In this document: positions 1-9,284 of the stretch, piece by piece
How the letters are laid out: each line of letters begins with the position of its first letter
Numbering within the stretch: the first letter of the stretch is position 1
DNA from: CAJBVG01 sp943372995
GTDB lineage: Bacteria; Bacteroidota; Bacteroidia; Sphingobacteriales; Sphingobacteriaceae
Assembly: GCA_943372995.1 (NCBI GenBank)
Contig: CALSAQ010000003.1
Coordinates: forward strand, 389,130 to 453,129
Length of the DNA stretch: 64,000 nt
Direction of reading: 5' to 3'
Notes under the pieces: generated by a model
What the model saw: only the letters and a program-made list of their open reading frames with translations
Database searches by the model: none
What the model was told of the DNA's origin: nothing
Made by a program: the position numbers and the translations under genes

Positions 1-1285
1 TTTTATGCAATTGAGCAATCATCGGATTATCACCACCTCTCCAAAGTGTTCCATCAGGATTATAAACAGGATAAATTGGTAAAGCTGTAGACATCGCAGA
101 ACCCAATCCTCCAGACCATCCTGTGTTTACACGGTTATTCACGCCTTTCGACAAAGAAGTATTCAAAGCGAGTTTTAAAAATTTATTAAAACGATAATCT
201 CCATTCAACCTAAATGCAGTTCTGTTATAACTATTCCCAACTAAATAACTTTCATTATTAGAGTAACTTACATTACCTAATATCGAGTACTTCTGGGCAC
301 CCTTCGAAACAGTTACATTATGTGATTGCTTAACACCGGTTTGAGTCATTAAATCCACCCAATTCGTATTTGTTTTTCTGGCATCGTCCCAAGAAATCCC
401 TCCTTTTAATGGAGCTAATCCCACTCCTCCATCGTTCTCGTAAGCCTCTTGATACAATTGTAGATATTGTTCGTTGTTCAACATATTAGGCAATGCTGTT
501 GCCTGTGAAGCACCTACAGATCCACTATAACTAACTTCAAATCCTTTCTTCGCTTTTTTCGTAGTAATTAATATTACACCATTAGAACCTCTTGAACCGT
601 AAATAGCATTCGCTGCAGCATCTTTCAATACATCTATAGATTCAATATCATCGGGGTTAATTGCTGCTAATGGGTTTTGATTCATCCCACCATTATTTCC
701 CAATAAAAAATAATCCTGAGTAATCGGAATTCCATCTACCACATATAAAGGATCTCCGCCCGCACTAATTGAGGAAATCCCTCTCACCCTGATTACTGCT
801 GCTGAACCAGCAGCTCCACTACCTGTAGTTACCTGCACTCCTGGCAATTTAGCTTGCATCGCCGATTCAAAACTTTGAACTGGCAAATCGTTAAGTTCTT
901 TTGCTGAAATCCTAGAAATAGAACCCGTAACTTCTCTTTTGGTCTTTGTTCCGTAACCCACCACTACCACATCTTCCAACTGCTTAGAATCTTCATTAAT
1001 TGTAAATGTAAAACTCTGATCACCGGTAGTAGTCTGAACTTCTCTCACTATGGTTCTAAAACCAAGCATAGAAATTCTAAGCTTGTATTTCTTGTTTGCT
1101 TCCAATTTTCCAAATGAAAAATTCCCTAAAGCATCTGTAATAGTAGCCATGTTGGTGCCTTCTATTACTACTCCTGCACCAATAATTGGTTCCTTTTTAG
1201 GATCCGTAACTTTACCCCGTATGCTTTGTGCAAATAAGGCTGAATTACAAAACAAGATGAAAAGTAAGAGTAGATTTCTCTTCAT
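1..1285 (-). CDS. susC: SusC/RagA-family TonB-linked outer membrane receptor, N-terminal part (runs off the window)
   Basis: This is the first 428 codons of an outer-membrane receptor; the rest lies left of the window. The start is ATG at 1285-1283, nine bases after the stop of the upstream GH13 gene. A signal peptide ending in LFAQS is followed by a carboxypeptidase-regulatory-like domain (begins IRGKVTDPKKEPI, about residues 22-105), a DVVVVGYGT segment typical of SusC proteins, and the TonB plug domain with the family hallmark GSRGSNGVI. SusC proteins import glycans through the outer membrane with a SusD lipoprotein, which would lie further left and is not visible. The adjoining GH13 gene and the starch-related neighbours point to maltooligosaccharides as cargo. 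The family is certain; the substrate is inferred from context. Confidence 0.95.
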   Translation of the reverse strand, partial: MKRNLLLLFILFCNSALFAQSIRGKVTDPKKEPIIGAGVVIEGTNMATITDALGNFSFGKLEANKKYKLRISMLGFRTIVREVQTTTGDQSFTFTINEDSKQLEDVVVVGYGTKTKREVTGSISRISAKELNDLPVQSFESAMQAKLPGVQVTTGSGAAGSAAVIRVRGISSISAGGDPLYVVDGIPITQDYFLLGNNGGMNQNPLAAINPDDIESIDVLKDAAANAIYGSRGSNGVILITTKKAKKGFEVSYSGSVGASQATALPNMLNNEQYLQLYQEAYENDGGVGLAPLKGGISWDDARKTNTNWVDLMTQTGVKQSHNVTVSKGAQKYSILGNVSYSNNESYLVGNSYNRTAFRLNGDYRFNKFLKLALNTSLSKGVNNRVNTGWSGGLGSAMSTALPIYPVYNPDGTLWRGGDNPMIAQLHK

Positions 1286-1294
1286 AATTATTAT

Positions 1295-4102
1295 TTATAG
1301 GATTATTATTTTAGTTTGATTGATTGAATTTCCTTGTTTACATTTTAATATATATGTGCCTGACTGAAGACTCATCTCCGATTTTGCAATCGTATGCATT
1401 CCTATGGCACTACTCACTTTCTTGCTAAATACTTTTCTTCCCATAATGTCAAAAACATCAATCTCCATTGGCTCTCTGGAAACAGTAAAAGTTAAATTCA
1501 AATCATCTATCACTGGATTTGGAAATACTTCTAATGCTAGTTTTTCTGATTTCGAAAGTTGAAGTCCTGTAAGAGTATTCGGATTATTTAATTTTTTATC
1601 AAGATAAAAACGATACTCTCCTGCTGATAAAATAATTTTTTGATTCACATCATTAATCAACACAGAATCGCCACTAAATAATTCGTACCACCAACCTGTA
1701 TGCTGAAAACTTGTGGTAATAGAATCTAACTTCACATTGAAATTGGCAACCGACAATGCATTTAAACTAGTATCATTTGCCTTATATAATTTCACAGAAC
1801 CTGCAACCGAATAGGTATAATCCGACTTAGAAAAAACTTCTTGGGTATTTTTCAACCAAGCTAACATCGACATCACTTCGTAAATTCTTTTGCGGTTCGG
1901 GTCCAATAAATAATCCCAACGGATGGGTTTATTTCCTATCCTTCCATTAAAATCTATTGAATAATCATATCCCAATTCCCCAAATTGCCAAATCATTTTT
2001 GGCCCTTTAAGTGGTATTAAAAAACACATTGCAGCTTCTACTCTACGCATTGCTGTTTTAGGATTTTTAATAGAATATGAACCAAAAGAATTTCCGTATT
2101 GTAAATTTTTATACATTAATCTCTCTTCATCATGGCTCTCCGCGTATACTACTGCATGCGCATCATTCCAACCTCTATTCTTATAATCAGCCCAACTCAA
2201 ATTACTTGTGCTCACAAATCCCATGGTGGCTTCGTTGAAATTATAATTTAAATTTCCCCAAAGCATAAAGCCATAATTCGCCAATTCTTTCTCCTCTGCA
2301 TTATCTGCAAAATGCTCCAGAATTAAATATGCTGAAGTGTCGTATGTTCTTACTTTATTATATATTCTTTTCCAAATCGCGATTCTTGTAGGATCGTAAG
2401 CTCCCCATGCTGCTACATCCGTTCCTGTGTTTTTTTGAGTAAATCCTTTTGATAAATCAAACCTAAAACCATCGACTTTATATTCTTTTATCCAAAATTT
2501 TAATACCGTATCAACGAAATCTTTAGTCGCCTGACTTTCGTGATTAAAATCGTATCCAACACCAAAAGGATGCTTATCGGTTTGATTAAACCAAGGGTTA
2601 TCAGCACTTGGTCTGTTATTCGTTTTATCAAAGTATAATCTCACCATTGGACTTTGTCCGAAAGAGTGATTCAATACCATATCAATCACTACTGCCATGC
2701 CTTGCTTGTGGCATTCGTCGATAAATGCTTTTGTGGCATTTTTTGTACCATAGTACTTATCTACACTGAAATAAAAAGATGGGTTATATCCCCAGCTTTC
2801 ATTCCCTTCAAATTCATTAATTGGCATTAATTCAATAGTATTAATACCTAATTTTTTTAGGTAAGCCAGAGTATCTTTTAGTGTTTGAAAATCATGTCGT
2901 GCAATAAAATCTCTAAGTAATAATTCATATATCAACATCTTTTCCTTTGCAGGTTTAACAAAGTTGTCTGAGTGTTGCCAATTAAATGTTTCTTTAGCGG
3001 TATTTAATACCGACACATATTCAAATGTTTTTCCTGTTGGGTATTGAATTAAATTAGGATATGTTATTGATGGGATAAATGGATCGTTGTAATAATCTAA
3101 AACTTTCTCTGCATAGATATCAGCAATTCTTGTTTGCAAACTATCTACTACATACTGAAAACGATATTCTTTACCTTTCGTAAGTCCATCAATTTGAACC
3201 CACATTTTTTGCCCTGATGGGCTTTTGTTCATATATGATTTGCTTTCGAATTCCCAATTATTAAAATCGCCCACAACAAATGCAAATTCTTTGAAAGGTG
3301 CATGTAATTGTAGGATTACCGATGTATCAGAAATATAATTGATTCCATCTTTTGTACCTACTGGTGCAGAAGCAATATTAGGGCTTGTTCTAAAAAAAGT
3401 ATAAATAGTATCTCTATATACATTTCCATTTTTTACCGCTTGAAAAATATAGGTATACTTCCCTACATTATTTTTATTTGCACTATCGATATAATTAATA
3501 ACCGAATCGTTTGCCAATGTAGCAACAACTTGATTGTTTTTATAAAGGGTTAAACTAGCCTTTCCTGAGCAAACGGCTTTAAGATTTAAAGCTTGATTAG
3601 TTTTTAACACTTGAGCATTGCTTGTTTCAAATCTCGCTTGAAATGTGCCATCTGAAATTGCAATAAATATATCTGAACCATCGGCTTCTCTACCTACAAT
3701 TGAGCCTGATTGGTTTCTGAATACAAATGCCAATTTTAACACTTTTTCCCCTGCTGGTACCGCATAAAATGAGTTTATATGATAGGTAATAGAAAATATA
3801 TTATTGCCTAGGTTTGTCATTTTCACTTTAGCATCATCAGTGCCCCAAGTGCCTTGGACATATTTCCAAGAATTAGGTGTTGGGCTAAGGTTTGTAATAA
3901 CACCAGTATGGGCATAAACAACCGTTTGACCCATTAATGCTTTGTTCCCTTTCGAGGCATCATAATAAATAGTCACTTGGTCGTTTTGTGTAGCAAAAGC
4001 TGGGTCTAAGGTCAGAATCTGCCCTTTTGAACTCGAAAACACAAAACACATCAATATGACGCCTAAAATTTTATTTATTACCCTATTTAAAAACCAATTC
4101 AT
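1295..4102 (-). CDS. Secreted multidomain GH13 alpha-amylase/pullulanase-like enzyme with T9SS type A sorting domain
   Basis: This 935-residue exported glycoside hydrolase should cut starch outside the cell. A signal peptide (about residues 1-28, ending SSSKGQ) is followed by N-terminal beta domains (30-240) and a CBM48/E-set-like module near 255-345 containing VVGDFNNWE. The GH13 barrel covers about 370-800. Region I is DMVLNHS near 474, region II GFRFDLSK near 547 (nucleophile Asp), region III ILEHF near 595 (acid/base Glu) and region IV SHDEE near 657. The C-terminus (about 855-935, VFPNPVIDDLNL and GTYILK) is a T9SS type A sorting domain, so the protein is probably surface-attached or released. 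It is the first gene of an operon with susC. The bond specificity cannot be fixed from sequence alone. Confidence 0.93.
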   Translation of the reverse strand: MNWFLNRVINKILGVILMCFVFSSSKGQILTLDPAFATQNDQVTIYYDASKGNKALMGQTVVYAHTGVITNLSPTPNSWKYVQGTWGTDDAKVKMTNLGNNIFSITYHINSFYAVPAGEKVLKLAFVFRNQSGSIVGREADGSDIFIAISDGTFQARFETSNAQVLKTNQALNLKAVCSGKASLTLYKNNQVVATLANDSVINYIDSANKNNVGKYTYIFQAVKNGNVYRDTIYTFFRTSPNIASAPVGTKDGINYISDTSVILQLHAPFKEFAFVVGDFNNWEFESKSYMNKSPSGQKMWVQIDGLTKGKEYRFQYVVDSLQTRIADIYAEKVLDYYNDPFIPSITYPNLIQYPTGKTFEYVSVLNTAKETFNWQHSDNFVKPAKEKMLIYELLLRDFIARHDFQTLKDTLAYLKKLGINTIELMPINEFEGNESWGYNPSFYFSVDKYYGTKNATKAFIDECHKQGMAVVIDMVLNHSFGQSPMVRLYFDKTNNRPSADNPWFNQTDKHPFGVGYDFNHESQATKDFVDTVLKFWIKEYKVDGFRFDLSKGFTQKNTGTDVAAWGAYDPTRIAIWKRIYNKVRTYDTSAYLILEHFADNAEEKELANYGFMLWGNLNYNFNEATMGFVSTSNLSWADYKNRGWNDAHAVVYAESHDEERLMYKNLQYGNSFGSYSIKNPKTAMRRVEAAMCFLIPLKGPKMIWQFGELGYDYSIDFNGRIGNKPIRWDYLLDPNRKRIYEVMSMLAWLKNTQEVFSKSDYTYSVAGSVKLYKANDTSLNALSVANFNVKLDSITTSFQHTGWWYELFSGDSVLINDVNQKIILSAGEYRFYLDKKLNNPNTLTGLQLSKSEKLALEVFPNPVIDDLNLTFTVSREPMEIDVFDIMGRKVFSKKVSSAIGMHTIAKSEMSLQSGTYILKCKQGNSINQTKIIIL

Positions 4103-4140
4103 AACTGCAATTTAAAAAAAAAATGAAGAAAAAATAAGAA

Positions 4141-4157
4141 AGTGTAAAAATTACACT
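4141..4157. promoter_or_regulatory. Palindromic operator 1 of the maltodextrin regulon (predicted)
   Basis: AGTGTA-AAAAT-TACACT is a perfect inverted repeat with 6-bp arms (8 bp if the flanking AA/TT is counted) and a 5-bp spacer. It shares the TGTA-N5-TACA core with the sites at 4177-4193 and 16923-16939. Binding by the NrtR-type regulator encoded at 16965 is inferred. Confidence 0.65.
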
Positions 4158-4176
4158 TTTTAGAATAATTATAGAT

Positions 4177-4193
4177 AGTGTATTTTTTACACT
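4177..4193. promoter_or_regulatory. Palindromic operator 2 of the maltodextrin regulon (predicted)
   Basis: AGTGTA-TTTTT-TACACT has the same arms as operator 1 but a different spacer. The centres are 36 bp apart, so the arms, not the spacer, appear conserved. It sits directly upstream of the weak -7-like element for the plus-strand gene. Confidence 0.65.
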
Positions 4194-4253
4194 AAAATTT
4201 TGTAATCCGATTATTTAGTTATAATTTCATATCAAACTAATTTTTTAATTGTT

Positions 4254-5975
4254 ATGAAAAAACTTTTACTTATAGCAGTATTGGCAGGTTTATCCTTCAG
4301 TACTCAAGCACGTAAAGTGGTGTTCCAAGTAGATATGGCGGGGCAAACTGTAGGTGCAAATGGCGTACACTTAGTGGGTAACTTTAAAGATATTAACTAT
4401 GATGGTACTGATGAGAATGCTGGTCAATTCAACTGGGACCCTACTGCAAATGCAATGACGGACCCAAATGCTGATGGCATTTACTCAATTATGCTTGATA
4501 TTGCAGGCAACTTACCTTATGAATTTAAATTTATAAACGGTAACGACTGGCCAGGTGCAGAAAATGTTCCTGCATTATCGCAAGTTGGTGGTGGAAACCA
4601 AAACCGTTGGGTTTATTTAGCTACAGGTACTGATACCGTAACTTTAGCTGCAATTAAATTTGGAACAAATGCTCCAAATGGGATGAAGGCTATTCGTTTC
4701 CGTGTAAACATGGCTACAGTATCTGCTGTAGACGTAAATGGTGTTCATGTGGCTGGTGACTTCCAAGGATGGAACCCAGGCAAAACAAGAATGGTAAATT
4801 ATGCTGGTAATGGTGCATTCAATGGTACAATCTATGAACACATCGGATATGTATCTACAGGAGCAACAGGTGGCGCTACTCAATATAAATTTGTAAACGG
4901 TAACGATTGGCCTTTATCGGAGTCGGTACCTTCTGGTTGTGCAACAGGTGGCAATAGAAGTTTCGGCGAAAGTGCAAACGATACTTTATTAGTAGCAGTG
5001 TGCTACGGATCTTGCGATGTATGCCCTACTGGACCAATCCCAAAATACAATGTTACTTTCCAAGTTGATATGGCTACTGCTTGCGGACAGGATTCTGTTG
5101 ACGTAGCAGGTGGCGCAATTAATGGATGGGCTGGTGGAACTTGGTTAACACCAATTTCATCTGGTAGTACTGTTTATGCAGTTACAGTTCAATTAGACTC
5201 TGCAGAGATTGAATATAAATTCAGAAAACACTTAAATGGATATGTGGTATGGGAAGGAGTAGCAAATCGTAAAGTTGCTTTAACTTCTGATACTACCATC
5301 AACTTAGTATGTTTCAACTTTGAAACTGTTTGTTCTCCTGTAGTTCCTGCAGCTGATATTCATTTTATTGTTGATTTATCAAATGAGATTCCTGATCCAA
5401 ATGGCGACATTTTTGTGATGGGTAATTTCACTTTACCTAACTGGCAAGATGGTGCAGTAAAAATGACTCCAGTTGTTGGTCAAATTGGAGTATACGAAAC
5501 TACAATCAATATGTGTGAACCTTCATTTGCATATCAATTTGTTAATGGTCCTCCAAAAACAGCAACAAGCCCTGAGTCATTCCCAAATGCTAACGACAGA
5601 GCTTGCGTAGTTGATAATGGTGTAGGTGGTTGGAACCGTACATTTGTTCGTACTGATAGTGATCCTAAAACTTTAGCCTTCGTGTTTAATTCATGTACAG
5701 CATTAAGTGTTGGTATGAACAACAACAAGTTAGAGGCAAGTTCAATCAACATGTTCCCTAACCCTTCTACTTCATCAACTACAATTGAATTTAATGATAA
5801 TGCAAATTCACACTTCGTTACGATTACAGATTTAACTGGTCGTATTGTTGCGAAATATGTATCGTCAGAAAAATCAATTTCAGTGAATACAGAAAGTATT
5901 AATGCTGGTGTATATTTTGTTTCTATACAAAACGATAGAAATGAAAATGTATCATTAAAATTAATGGTTCGTTAA
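4254..5975 (+). CDS. T9SS-exported protein with four tandem starch-binding-like beta-sandwich modules
   Basis: This 573-residue exported protein has no catalytic motif. After a signal peptide (1-19, ending STQA) come four related modules of about 100-115 residues. Their openings read VVFQVDMAG (near 22), IRFRVNMAT (near 147), VTFQVDMAT (near 266) and IHFIVDLSN (near 370). Modules 1 and 2 carry the segment YEFKFINGNDWP or YKFVNGNDWP, reminiscent of CBM20/SusE-type starch-binding sandwiches. The end (about 500-573, MFPNPSTSSTTIE, GVYFVSI) is a T9SS type A sorting domain. A role in holding starch at the cell surface, like SusE/SusF but exported by T9SS, fits the location opposite the susC operon and beside a SusA-like gene. 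Direct ligand evidence is absent. Confidence 0.8.
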   Translation: MKKLLLIAVLAGLSFSTQARKVVFQVDMAGQTVGANGVHLVGNFKDINYDGTDENAGQFNWDPTANAMTDPNADGIYSIMLDIAGNLPYEFKFINGNDWPGAENVPALSQVGGGNQNRWVYLATGTDTVTLAAIKFGTNAPNGMKAIRFRVNMATVSAVDVNGVHVAGDFQGWNPGKTRMVNYAGNGAFNGTIYEHIGYVSTGATGGATQYKFVNGNDWPLSESVPSGCATGGNRSFGESANDTLLVAVCYGSCDVCPTGPIPKYNVTFQVDMATACGQDSVDVAGGAINGWAGGTWLTPISSGSTVYAVTVQLDSAEIEYKFRKHLNGYVVWEGVANRKVALTSDTTINLVCFNFETVCSPVVPAADIHFIVDLSNEIPDPNGDIFVMGNFTLPNWQDGAVKMTPVVGQIGVYETTINMCEPSFAYQFVNGPPKTATSPESFPNANDRACVVDNGVGGWNRTFVRTDSDPKTLAFVFNSCTALSVGMNNNKLEASSINMFPNPSTSSTTIEFNDNANSHFVTITDLTGRIVAKYVSSEKSISVNTESINAGVYFVSIQNDRNENVSLKLMVR

Positions 5976-5995
5976 TATTGTTCAATTATTATTTG

Positions 5996-6027
5996 AAAGA
6001 CCTCATCTTGTATGAGGTCTTTTTTTT
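5996..6027 (+). terminator. Rho-independent terminator after the starch-binding protein gene
   Basis: AGACCTCAT (5998-6006) and ATGAGGTCT (6012-6020) form a perfect 9-bp stem with loop CTTGT, followed by a run of T. It lies 22 bases after the stop codon and 12 bases before the next start, so the following GH13 gene is either read through or has its own promoter. Confidence 0.9.
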
Positions 6028-6039
6028 GTACCTTTCATT

Positions 6040-7857
6040 ATGAAAAAGATATACTTTTTATACTGCTCATTAATGCTATTAATTAGTTCTGCAGGTACTG
6101 CACAAGAGCTAACAGCATATCCTCCCAATTGGTATAAAGGAATGGTGGATACCACTTTCCAACTCATTATTCATCGCAAAGATATTCGTGATGCCAAAAT
6201 CAATTTAAACAGCGATGCTATTAAAATACTAAAGAGATACCCAAGCAAACATGTAGATTATATGATGCTTGACATGAGTATACCGAAAGAGTATATCGGG
6301 AATGAAATTCCTTTTGAATTTATTATTAAAAAGAAAAAAGTAATCTTTAAATATCCTTTACACAATAAACCCAACACCAAAAAACCAATTTTAAACGGGA
6401 ATGATTTAATGTACCTCATTATGCCCGATCGTTTTGCAAATGCTGATCCTAGTAATGATGCTTATCCTAACCTAAACGAAAAAACACTAAACCGTAAAGA
6501 TCCTTTCGGCAGACATGGTGGCGACCTTAAAGGAATCCAAAATCATTTAGATTATATTCAGAAACTCGGGGTAAGTACATTATGGCTTACACCATTTCAA
6601 GAGAACAATGAACCAGAAGCATCTTATCATGGTTATGCTATTACTAATCATTACAAAACAGATCCTCGATACGGAACAAACGAAGATTACAAAAAACTAG
6701 TTGAAGCATGCCATCAACGTGGAATGAAAATGGTAATCGATTTAGTATTTAACCATATTGGCGATAAACATTGGATGGTTACCGATGCTCCCTTCCCTTC
6801 ATTCATTCATCAATTCGACACCTTTACAAGAACTAACTACAGAGCGAATACCATCGTAGACCCTTACGCATCTCCATACGATAAAAAATTATTTAACGAA
6901 GGTTGGTTCGACAAACGAATGCCTGATTTGAATATGAAAGATCAGGCAATAGCTAAGTTTATGATTCAACAAACTTTATGGTGGTTATATTATGCTGGAG
7001 TTGATGGAATAAGAATCGACACTTATACTTATCCTGATTTATCATTCATGCAACTTTGGTATCAAAAAGTTAGAGAAGAATTTCCAGAGATGAGCATCTT
7101 CGGTGAAATTTGGGAACATGCAGTACCTCTTCAAAGCTACTTCACTCCAAAGAATAAAAAATACAACGAGGAAATGCAAAATATCCTTGACTTCCAATTC
7201 TGCTTTGCTATGGATGAGTTTGTTGATCAAGACTATGGATGGACCGAAGGTGTTTCAAAATTATACTACGCGATAAGTCAAGATTTTCTTTATAACAAAC
7301 CTTACAATAATATCATATTTATAGACAATCATGACCTTGATCGTTTTCTTGCTACGGTAAAAGGTGATGTAGCTAAACTAAAAGTTGCACTTGGTGTATT
7401 ACTTACTATGCGTGGTGTTCCATGTATTTTCTATGGCACTGAAGTATTAATGCAAGGCAAGGGTTCCCACGGTATTATTCGAGAAGACTTTAGCGGTGGG
7501 TGGAAAGAAGATGCTATAAATAAATTCGATGAGAAACAACGCAGTGAACCTGAAAATGATCTCATCAATTACATCAGTAAAATTCAACATTGGAAAAGCA
7601 AAAGCGAAGCGTTTACTCAAGGCAAGCTAATGCAATTTATTCCTAGCGAAGGAATTTATGCTTATGCTCGTTATAGTGATAATGGCAAAGCTGCATTTAT
7701 TATTTACAACAGCAATAAAGAAAAGAAAAATGTTAATACCACTCGATTTCAAGATATACTTAAAGGAAGATCTAGTGGAAAAAATATTATCGATGATCGT
7801 ATTATCAATCTAAATACAATTGAGATTGGTGCAAGAGAGTTATTGATAATTGAATAG
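6040..7857 (+). CDS. susA: SusA-like neopullulanase/cyclomaltodextrinase (GH13), periplasmic
   Basis: This 605-residue exported GH13 enzyme probably trims maltooligosaccharides in the periplasm. It has a signal peptide (1-22, ending AGTAQ) and no T9SS tail. An N-terminal cyclomaltodextrinase-type beta domain (about 25-120) precedes the barrel, which starts with LMYLIMPDRFAN. Region I is DLVFNH near 237, region II GIRIDTY near 327 (nucleophile Asp), region III FGEIWEH near 355 (Glu) and region IV DNHDLDR near 430. A C-terminal beta domain ends at 605. The overall plan matches Bacteroides SusA and related cyclomaltodextrinases. The gene faces the MFS transporter gene across a word-repeat array. 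I am confident of the family and moderately so of the SusA assignment. Confidence 0.88.
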   Translation: MKKIYFLYCSLMLLISSAGTAQELTAYPPNWYKGMVDTTFQLIIHRKDIRDAKINLNSDAIKILKRYPSKHVDYMMLDMSIPKEYIGNEIPFEFIIKKKKVIFKYPLHNKPNTKKPILNGNDLMYLIMPDRFANADPSNDAYPNLNEKTLNRKDPFGRHGGDLKGIQNHLDYIQKLGVSTLWLTPFQENNEPEASYHGYAITNHYKTDPRYGTNEDYKKLVEACHQRGMKMVIDLVFNHIGDKHWMVTDAPFPSFIHQFDTFTRTNYRANTIVDPYASPYDKKLFNEGWFDKRMPDLNMKDQAIAKFMIQQTLWWLYYAGVDGIRIDTYTYPDLSFMQLWYQKVREEFPEMSIFGEIWEHAVPLQSYFTPKNKKYNEEMQNILDFQFCFAMDEFVDQDYGWTEGVSKLYYAISQDFLYNKPYNNIIFIDNHDLDRFLATVKGDVAKLKVALGVLLTMRGVPCIFYGTEVLMQGKGSHGIIREDFSGGWKEDAINKFDEKQRSEPENDLINYISKIQHWKSKSEAFTQGKLMQFIPSEGIYAYARYSDNGKAAFIIYNSNKEKKNVNTTRFQDILKGRSSGKNIIDDRIINLNTIEIGARELLIIE

Positions 7858-7956
7858 TTAGTATGCGATATGTTAATATGCTAGTATGCTGATATGCTAG
7901 TATGCTGGTATGCTGATCCATTAGCATATTAACATACTAGCATACCAGCATATTAA
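7858..7956. repeat. Convergent array of 8-bp words (TATGCTAG/TATGCTGA/TATGCTGG) between two stop codons
   Basis: The left half (7860-7917) repeats TATGCTAG, TATGCTGA and TATGCTGG in direct orientation after the susA-like stop. The right half (7919-7955) carries the same words inverted, so they read forward after the stop of the minus-strand MFS gene. The two halves can pair imperfectly and might end transcription in both directions. The gap between the genes is filled completely, from one stop codon to the other. Confidence 0.85.
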
Positions 7957-9279
7957 TCATTTATCCTGCACGTAAAGTACCGACACCGCAGCGCTGAGCA
8001 TAAATATACCTGCAAGTACGATGGCATATATCGCATGGTTGTCGTAAATCGTTCTTACAATTGGACCGCCAATTACACCATTAACAATTTGTGGGATGGT
8101 GATGAAAAAATTAAATATACCCATGTATACTCCCATTTTTCCTGATGGAATTTTATTAGCCAATATTGCATAAGGCATTGCTAATATTGATGCCCAAGCA
8201 AAGCCTACTCCTACCATCGAGAATAATAAATCCATTTTATCATCCGCGAAATACATGCTTATTAATCCGATACCACCAGCAATTAACGATAGTGCATGTG
8301 TTTTCTTTCTTCCAAATTTCTTTGCAATACTTGGCAACATTAATGCATAAATTGCTGATACTCCATTATACACACCGAAGATTATACCTGTCCAGTTTTG
8401 CGCCTCTCTAAATTTATCACTACTCGTATCTTCTATCGCTAAACCAAATACATGATTAGCAATAGCTGGTGTAGTAAATACCCACATGCTAAATAATGCG
8501 AACCAACTAAAGAATTGAACTAAACCTAGTTGTTTCATTGCAACTGGCATTTTTCTAAAGTCTTTGAAAATATTGCTAAACTTCGCATGCTCATCTTCCG
8601 ATTTCCCATGATATTTTTCATATTCGGCAGGTGGATATTCTTTAGAAAAAAATACCGTTACCAAAATACAAGCAAGAAATACAATAGCACCTATATAAAA
8701 TGAATAGGTCACATTTGCAGCTACAAAACCTGCATCTGCTGAAGACGACACTCCGAAATAATTATGCAATATATAAGGCAACCAAGATCCAGCCACCGCT
8801 CCAATTCCAATAAGAAACGTTTGAATTGAAAAACCTAAAGTACTTTGTTTAGAAGATAAATTATCAGCCACTAATGCCCTAAATGGCTCCATAGCGATAT
8901 TTATACTTGCATCCATCACCATTAACATTCCAGCTCCAATTAATAACGCTGATTTCGCTTGAAAAAAAGCAGCTGAATTGGGTAATAATAATAACGCAAC
9001 ACAACATAATAGTGTTCCAATTAATATATAAGGCTTTCTTCTACCAAATCGACCCCAAGTTTTATCGCTATAGTAACCGATGATAGGTTGCACGATCATC
9101 CCTGTTAATGGGGCTACTAACCAAAACCACGACAACTGCTCTACATGTGCTCCATAATTCTGAAGGATTCCACTTGCATTACTATTCTGTAATGCAAATC
9201 CAAATTGTATTCCCATGAATCCAAAACTCATGTTGAATATCTGCAATAAACTTAAACGTGGTTTTTCTAGTAAGGCCAT
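7957..9279 (-). CDS. MFS sugar transporter (SLC45/GPH-like), probable maltose/maltooligosaccharide importer
   Basis: This 440-residue polytopic inner-membrane protein has about twelve hydrophobic segments. The loop between helices 2 and 3 has the MFS signature DKTWGRFGRRKPY, and a second related motif KKFGRKKTHA occurs in the C-terminal half. The RFGRRKPY form is typical of sucrose/maltose transporters of the SLC45/GPH type. It is the last gene of the six-gene maltose operon, 5 bp after the upstream GH13 gene. It would bring maltose or short maltodextrins to the cytoplasmic maltose phosphorylase. The substrate is inferred from the operon. Confidence 0.85.
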   Translation of the reverse strand: MALLEKPRLSLLQIFNMSFGFMGIQFGFALQNSNASGILQNYGAHVEQLSWFWLVAPLTGMIVQPIIGYYSDKTWGRFGRRKPYILIGTLLCCVALLLLPNSAAFFQAKSALLIGAGMLMVMDASINIAMEPFRALVADNLSSKQSTLGFSIQTFLIGIGAVAGSWLPYILHNYFGVSSSADAGFVAANVTYSFYIGAIVFLACILVTVFFSKEYPPAEYEKYHGKSEDEHAKFSNIFKDFRKMPVAMKQLGLVQFFSWFALFSMWVFTTPAIANHVFGLAIEDTSSDKFREAQNWTGIIFGVYNGVSAIYALMLPSIAKKFGRKKTHALSLIAGGIGLISMYFADDKMDLLFSMVGVGFAWASILAMPYAILANKIPSGKMGVYMGIFNFFITIPQIVNGVIGGPIVRTIYDNHAIYAIVLAGIFMLSAAVSVLYVQDK

Positions 9280-9284
9280 AAATA

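Larger units (their letters stand above)
4103..4253. promoter_or_regulatory. Divergent regulatory region between the susC-side operon and the starch-binding protein gene
   Basis: This 151-bp AT-rich spacer separates two divergent genes of the starch region. It holds two 17-bp palindromes (4141-4157 and 4177-4193). A weak -7-like element AAATTTTG for the plus direction lies at 4195-4202, just after the second palindrome. No good TAnnTTTG box was found for the minus direction. Confidence 0.7.

Noticed and set aside
1050..1319. Plus-strand frame of 89 codons over the susC start
   Set aside because: It is antisense to a clear susC frame and shows no family features.
7858..7956. Possible CRISPR array
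   Set aside because: The repeating units are only 8 bp with no constant-length spacers, and no cas gene is present.
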